The position numbers and the translations under genes are program-made. Below, piece by piece: positions 44,985-47,911 of a stretch of DNA of 47,911 nucleotides (position 1 is the stretch's first letter; each line of letters starts with the position of its first letter). The notes below the pieces were generated by a model. The model was not told the origin of the DNA. It made no database searches and was given only the letters and a program-made list of their open reading frames with translations. Origin of the DNA: Spirosoma sp. Its GTDB lineage: Bacteria > Bacteroidota > Bacteroidia > Cytophagales > Spirosomataceae. Location of the stretch: NCBI GenBank assembly GCA_014377625.1, contig JACMPG010000109.1, positions 1 to 47,911 on the forward strand, written 5' to 3'.

Positions 44985-47396
44985 ATGCTCCAGAATTACC
45001 TGAAAATCGCCCTTCGTAACCTGGTCCGGCGACGGTTCTACGCAGTCGTTACGCTTTTCGGCCTGACGGTTGGCCTGACGTTTCTACTACTCATCGGCAA
45101 CTATATTTCGGGCGAGTTAGCCGTGAATAAATCCCTCCGCCATGCCGGGCAGCAATACCTTTTGCAGAGCCAATGGAAGGTAAAAGAGATGGGCTATGAA
45201 ATTGGCTCGCTGGCGCCAATGGGACCAACACTCAAACGTCTGTATCCCAGCCTCGTTGCCAATTATTACCGCAACTACGGCGTTGGAGCAATCGTATCCA
45301 GCGCCCACCATCATTTTAAGGAAGTTGTTCAGGTTGGTGATTCTACGCTGCTCACCATGTTTGGTTTGCCAATGGTTTATGGCAATCCACAAACCGCACT
45401 TCTGGAGCCCAATTCAATCGTTATTACGTCGACGATGGCCCGGAAGTATTTTGGGCAGACCAGCGTACTCGGTCAAAAGCTTACTATCCAGACACCGGGG
45501 GCCGGTAAACAGCTTTTTACGGTCACGGGTGTACTGGAAGATTTGCCCAACAACAGCGTTACTCAACTGTCGGGTAGTGGGCAGGCCTTTATACCCATGA
45601 GCAGTTACGGCTACTTTGCCGATAAAGAAACACTGAACGCCTGGGACAACCGCACCCTGATTACGTACCTGGAACTGCAACCGGGTATCTCAGCCGACCA
45701 GCTTACCCAACCTTTTGTACAAACGCTGACGACATATACCCCGCCGAAAATACGGTCAAATTTGCGGGCTTATCTGAGTCCACTGACCACGTATTACCTG
45801 AAGGCGAATAACGGTATGGTTGAAAAAATGCTGCTGGCCCTCTCGCTTACCGGCCTGTTTATTCTGCTGATGGCCGTCGTTAACTTTGTCAATATCACCA
45901 TCGGCACGTCGGCCACCCGGCTTCGCGAGATTGGTGTCAGAAAAGTGCTGGGTGGGCTCAGGAAACAGCTCATTGGCCAGTTTCTGACCGAAGCCCTCCT
46001 GCTGACAACAGGAGCTACTATACTGGCCTTAGGCTGCCATGAACTCGTTAGATCTTCGTTTGCCGATTTGCTGGAACAGCCTGTTTCCTCGTTCGTTGAC
46101 TGGCCACCCATGGCAGGCGTAGGGCTGTTGGGTTTTGTATTATTCATTACGTTGCTGGCGGGTTTCTACCCGGCGTTTGTGCTGTCAAACCTGCCTTCTG
46201 TCGAGTCGCTCAGGGGCAAACTGGCGGTTTCCGGGCAAAAAGGAATCGGTCTTCGCCAGTCATTGATTGTCTTCCAGTTTACAGTCGCCATTTGCGTTTT
46301 TGCGGGGGCTGTTGTGATTGGCTGTCAGGTAACTTATTTTTTCAGCAAAGATTTAGGGTACCAGAAAGCACAAATCATGACGGTATCCTCCGTACCGCGC
46401 GACTGGTCTCCGGCGGGGGTGCAGCGCATGGAAGGGATCAGGAACCAACTGGCCCGCGTTCCTGGCGTGAGCGATGTCAGTTTATCATTCGAGGTTCCAG
46501 ACGGCAGTAGTAGTGGCAGTGTCGGTATTTATGCGGCCGGTCAGGACAGTACGCGGGCTATAATTGCCAGTACCGTTACTACCGATGAGCAGTTTGCTCA
46601 AACGTACGGGCTGAAACTAAAAGCGGGTACGTTCTTCCACGCCAACAGGGGTTCTGCCTATGATTCACTGCGCGTTGTCCTGAACGAATCTACGGCGAAA
46701 GCATTGGGCTGGACTAACCCGGATAAAGCAATAGGTCATTCCGTACGGTTTCGGGGCGGCACGTTTCAGGTTAGTGATATTCTGGCCGATTTTAACTTCG
46801 GTTCGCTCCACGAAACCATAAAGCCGCTGGTGTTTATTCAGGTCAGGCAAGACCCCATTTATCGCTATTTCTCGTTCCGCATTTCGCCGGGCAAGTTAGC
46901 TGAAACCGTAGCCGCCGTTGGCAGCGAATGGGCGCGGCTGTTTCCTGATGCGCCTTTTGCGTATGCGTTCATGGACGATACGCTCCAGAAACTTTATAAA
47001 ACAGAAATTCAACTACAGAAAGCCGCGCGATTAGCCACCGTTCTGGCTCTACTTATTGTTCTCCTCGGCATTTTCGGAATGGTGACGCTGAGCGTGGCCC
47101 GGCGCACAAAGGAGGTCGGTATTCGGAAAGTGCTGGGGGCTTCGGTGCCGGGTATTGTGGGGTTGTTTCTGCGAGAATACGCCCTGATTCTACTGATTGC
47201 CAACGCCATTGCCTGGCCCGCAGCGTATTGGTTTATGACTAACTGGCTGGCAGGATACGCGTACCACATCTCCCTGACCTGGTCACCGTTTGTGCTGGTG
47301 GGGCTTGGCATAGTGATACTGACAACCGGCGTAGTTAGTATACAGGTCATGCAAGCCGCGCTGATGAATCCGGTGAGGAGCTTACGGAGCGAATAG
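44985..47396 (+). CDS. FtsX/MacB-type ABC transporter permease
   Basis: MLQNYLKIALRNLVRRRFYAVVTLFGLTVGLTFLLLIGNYISGEL...; ARRTKEVGIRKVLGASVPGIVGLFLREYALIL; AALMNPVRSLRSE. Confidence 0.93.
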   Translation: MLQNYLKIALRNLVRRRFYAVVTLFGLTVGLTFLLLIGNYISGELAVNKSLRHAGQQYLLQSQWKVKEMGYEIGSLAPMGPTLKRLYPSLVANYYRNYGVGAIVSSAHHHFKEVVQVGDSTLLTMFGLPMVYGNPQTALLEPNSIVITSTMARKYFGQTSVLGQKLTIQTPGAGKQLFTVTGVLEDLPNNSVTQLSGSGQAFIPMSSYGYFADKETLNAWDNRTLITYLELQPGISADQLTQPFVQTLTTYTPPKIRSNLRAYLSPLTTYYLKANNGMVEKMLLALSLTGLFILLMAVVNFVNITIGTSATRLREIGVRKVLGGLRKQLIGQFLTEALLLTTGATILALGCHELVRSSFADLLEQPVSSFVDWPPMAGVGLLGFVLFITLLAGFYPAFVLSNLPSVESLRGKLAVSGQKGIGLRQSLIVFQFTVAICVFAGAVVIGCQVTYFFSKDLGYQKAQIMTVSSVPRDWSPAGVQRMEGIRNQLARVPGVSDVSLSFEVPDGSSSGSVGIYAAGQDSTRAIIASTVTTDEQFAQTYGLKLKAGTFFHANRGSAYDSLRVVLNESTAKALGWTNPDKAIGHSVRFRGGTFQVSDILADFNFGSLHETIKPLVFIQVRQDPIYRYFSFRISPGKLAETVAAVGSEWARLFPDAPFAYAFMDDTLQKLYKTEIQLQKAARLATVLALLIVLLGIFGMVTLSVARRTKEVGIRKVLGASVPGIVGLFLREYALILLIANAIAWPAAYWFMTNWLAGYAYHISLTWSPFVLVGLGIVILTTGVVSIQVMQAALMNPVRSLRSE

Positions 47397-47452
47397 TATA
47401 TGGCAACATGGCCTTACGCTCCCCCCGCCAAAACCACATAACAAGGACGTAT

Positions 47453-47496
47453 TGGCTGGCAATTTCTTATTTGTATGAATGGGAAATTGCCAGCCA
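47453..47496. terminator. bidirectional hairpin between convergent genes
   Basis: TGGCTGGCAATTTC ttatttgtatgaatgg GAAATTGCCAGCCA, perfect 14-bp stem. Confidence 0.8.
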
Positions 47497-47503
47497 GTTA
47501 TTG

Positions 47504-47911
47504 CTATACGGGCTTAGCAGCCGGGCGGGCGTGTTCGGCTTTAAGTACCACCACGTCGCGAACGGTGCCACCCGCGTTGATTTTCTCTACCATCTTGTCG
47601 AGCAACGGCGTAGCCCAGTTGGGAATGTACTTGTCCGTGGTTTCTACGAATACCCTCGGAAAATCGTAGAGCGAGCGGCCCAGGCCAAATTGTACAGCAC
47701 AGCGTTTCATCGCGTCGCTGATGCCGCCCTTTACGGGTTCGATGTCGGTTCGGCTGGCTCCGTCGGTCTTTTTGACAACCGTACCACCGGCCATCGACAC
47801 CGTGATGGTACACAGAAACCCACCGTCAATTTCCTTGATTTCGTTTTGCCAGTTGGCCCAGCCAAACTGCTCGTCGAAGCGCTGCATGACGCAGCGGTTG
47901 GTGATGTAGGG
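47504..47911 (-). CDS. Rad52/22-family ssDNA-annealing protein (partial; 5' end outside window)
   Basis: PYITNRCVMQRFDEQFGWANWQNEIKEIDGGFLCTITVSM...DIEPVKGGISDAMKRCAVQFGLGRSLYDFP; frame stays open to the window edge. Confidence 0.75.
   Translation of the reverse strand, partial: PYITNRCVMQRFDEQFGWANWQNEIKEIDGGFLCTITVSMAGGTVVKKTDGASRTDIEPVKGGISDAMKRCAVQFGLGRSLYDFPRVFVETTDKYIPNWATPLLDKMVEKINAGGTVRDVVVLKAEHARPAAKPV

Noticed and set aside
1-47911. tRNA, rRNA or intact transposase genes
   Set aside because: None recognised by reading; a tRNAscan/Infernal and ISfinder search would be needed to exclude them formally.

Overview
The window looks like a Bacteroidota chromosome, probably Cytophagales/Spirosoma-like judging from gene content and style; no search was run. 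Left part: degraded DinB and response-regulator debris, an M23 peptidase, two DUF6089/PorG-like barrels, NAD kinase, CBS protein, alpha/beta hydrolase, FAD oxidoreductase and an FG-GAP lipoprotein. Next is a curlin-repeat amyloid locus (a 587-aa CsgA-like protein plus a small basic-tailed partner) bracketed by a partial duplication of a GH113-like gene and its upstream DNA. Middle: MsrA, MFS, MOSC, metallophosphoesterase, GH5-like, Dabb, AlaS and MerR. Right part: an NtrY/NtrC-type two-component system divergent from a HlyD - MacB-type ATPase - multi-permease cluster (five intact ~800-aa FtsX/MacB permeases, one deleted remnant, one ATPase). A candidate sigma54 promoter and tandem TGTCCG-N4-CGGACA palindromes lie between the two divergent units. 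Near the right end is the best candidate for an under-described system: a secreted small protein, a membrane-spanning one-component regulator (periplasmic N-terminus, TM helix, C-terminal OmpR-type winged helix) and an orphan FtsX permease. It carries 10-11 bp phased TT(A/T)ACA repeats, and a 37-bp element with the palindrome TAACAG-N5-CTGTTA sits upstream of both the intact and the degraded permease. Several families of short palindromic intergenic repeats are also present. No tRNA, rRNA, CRISPR array or intact transposase was recognised.
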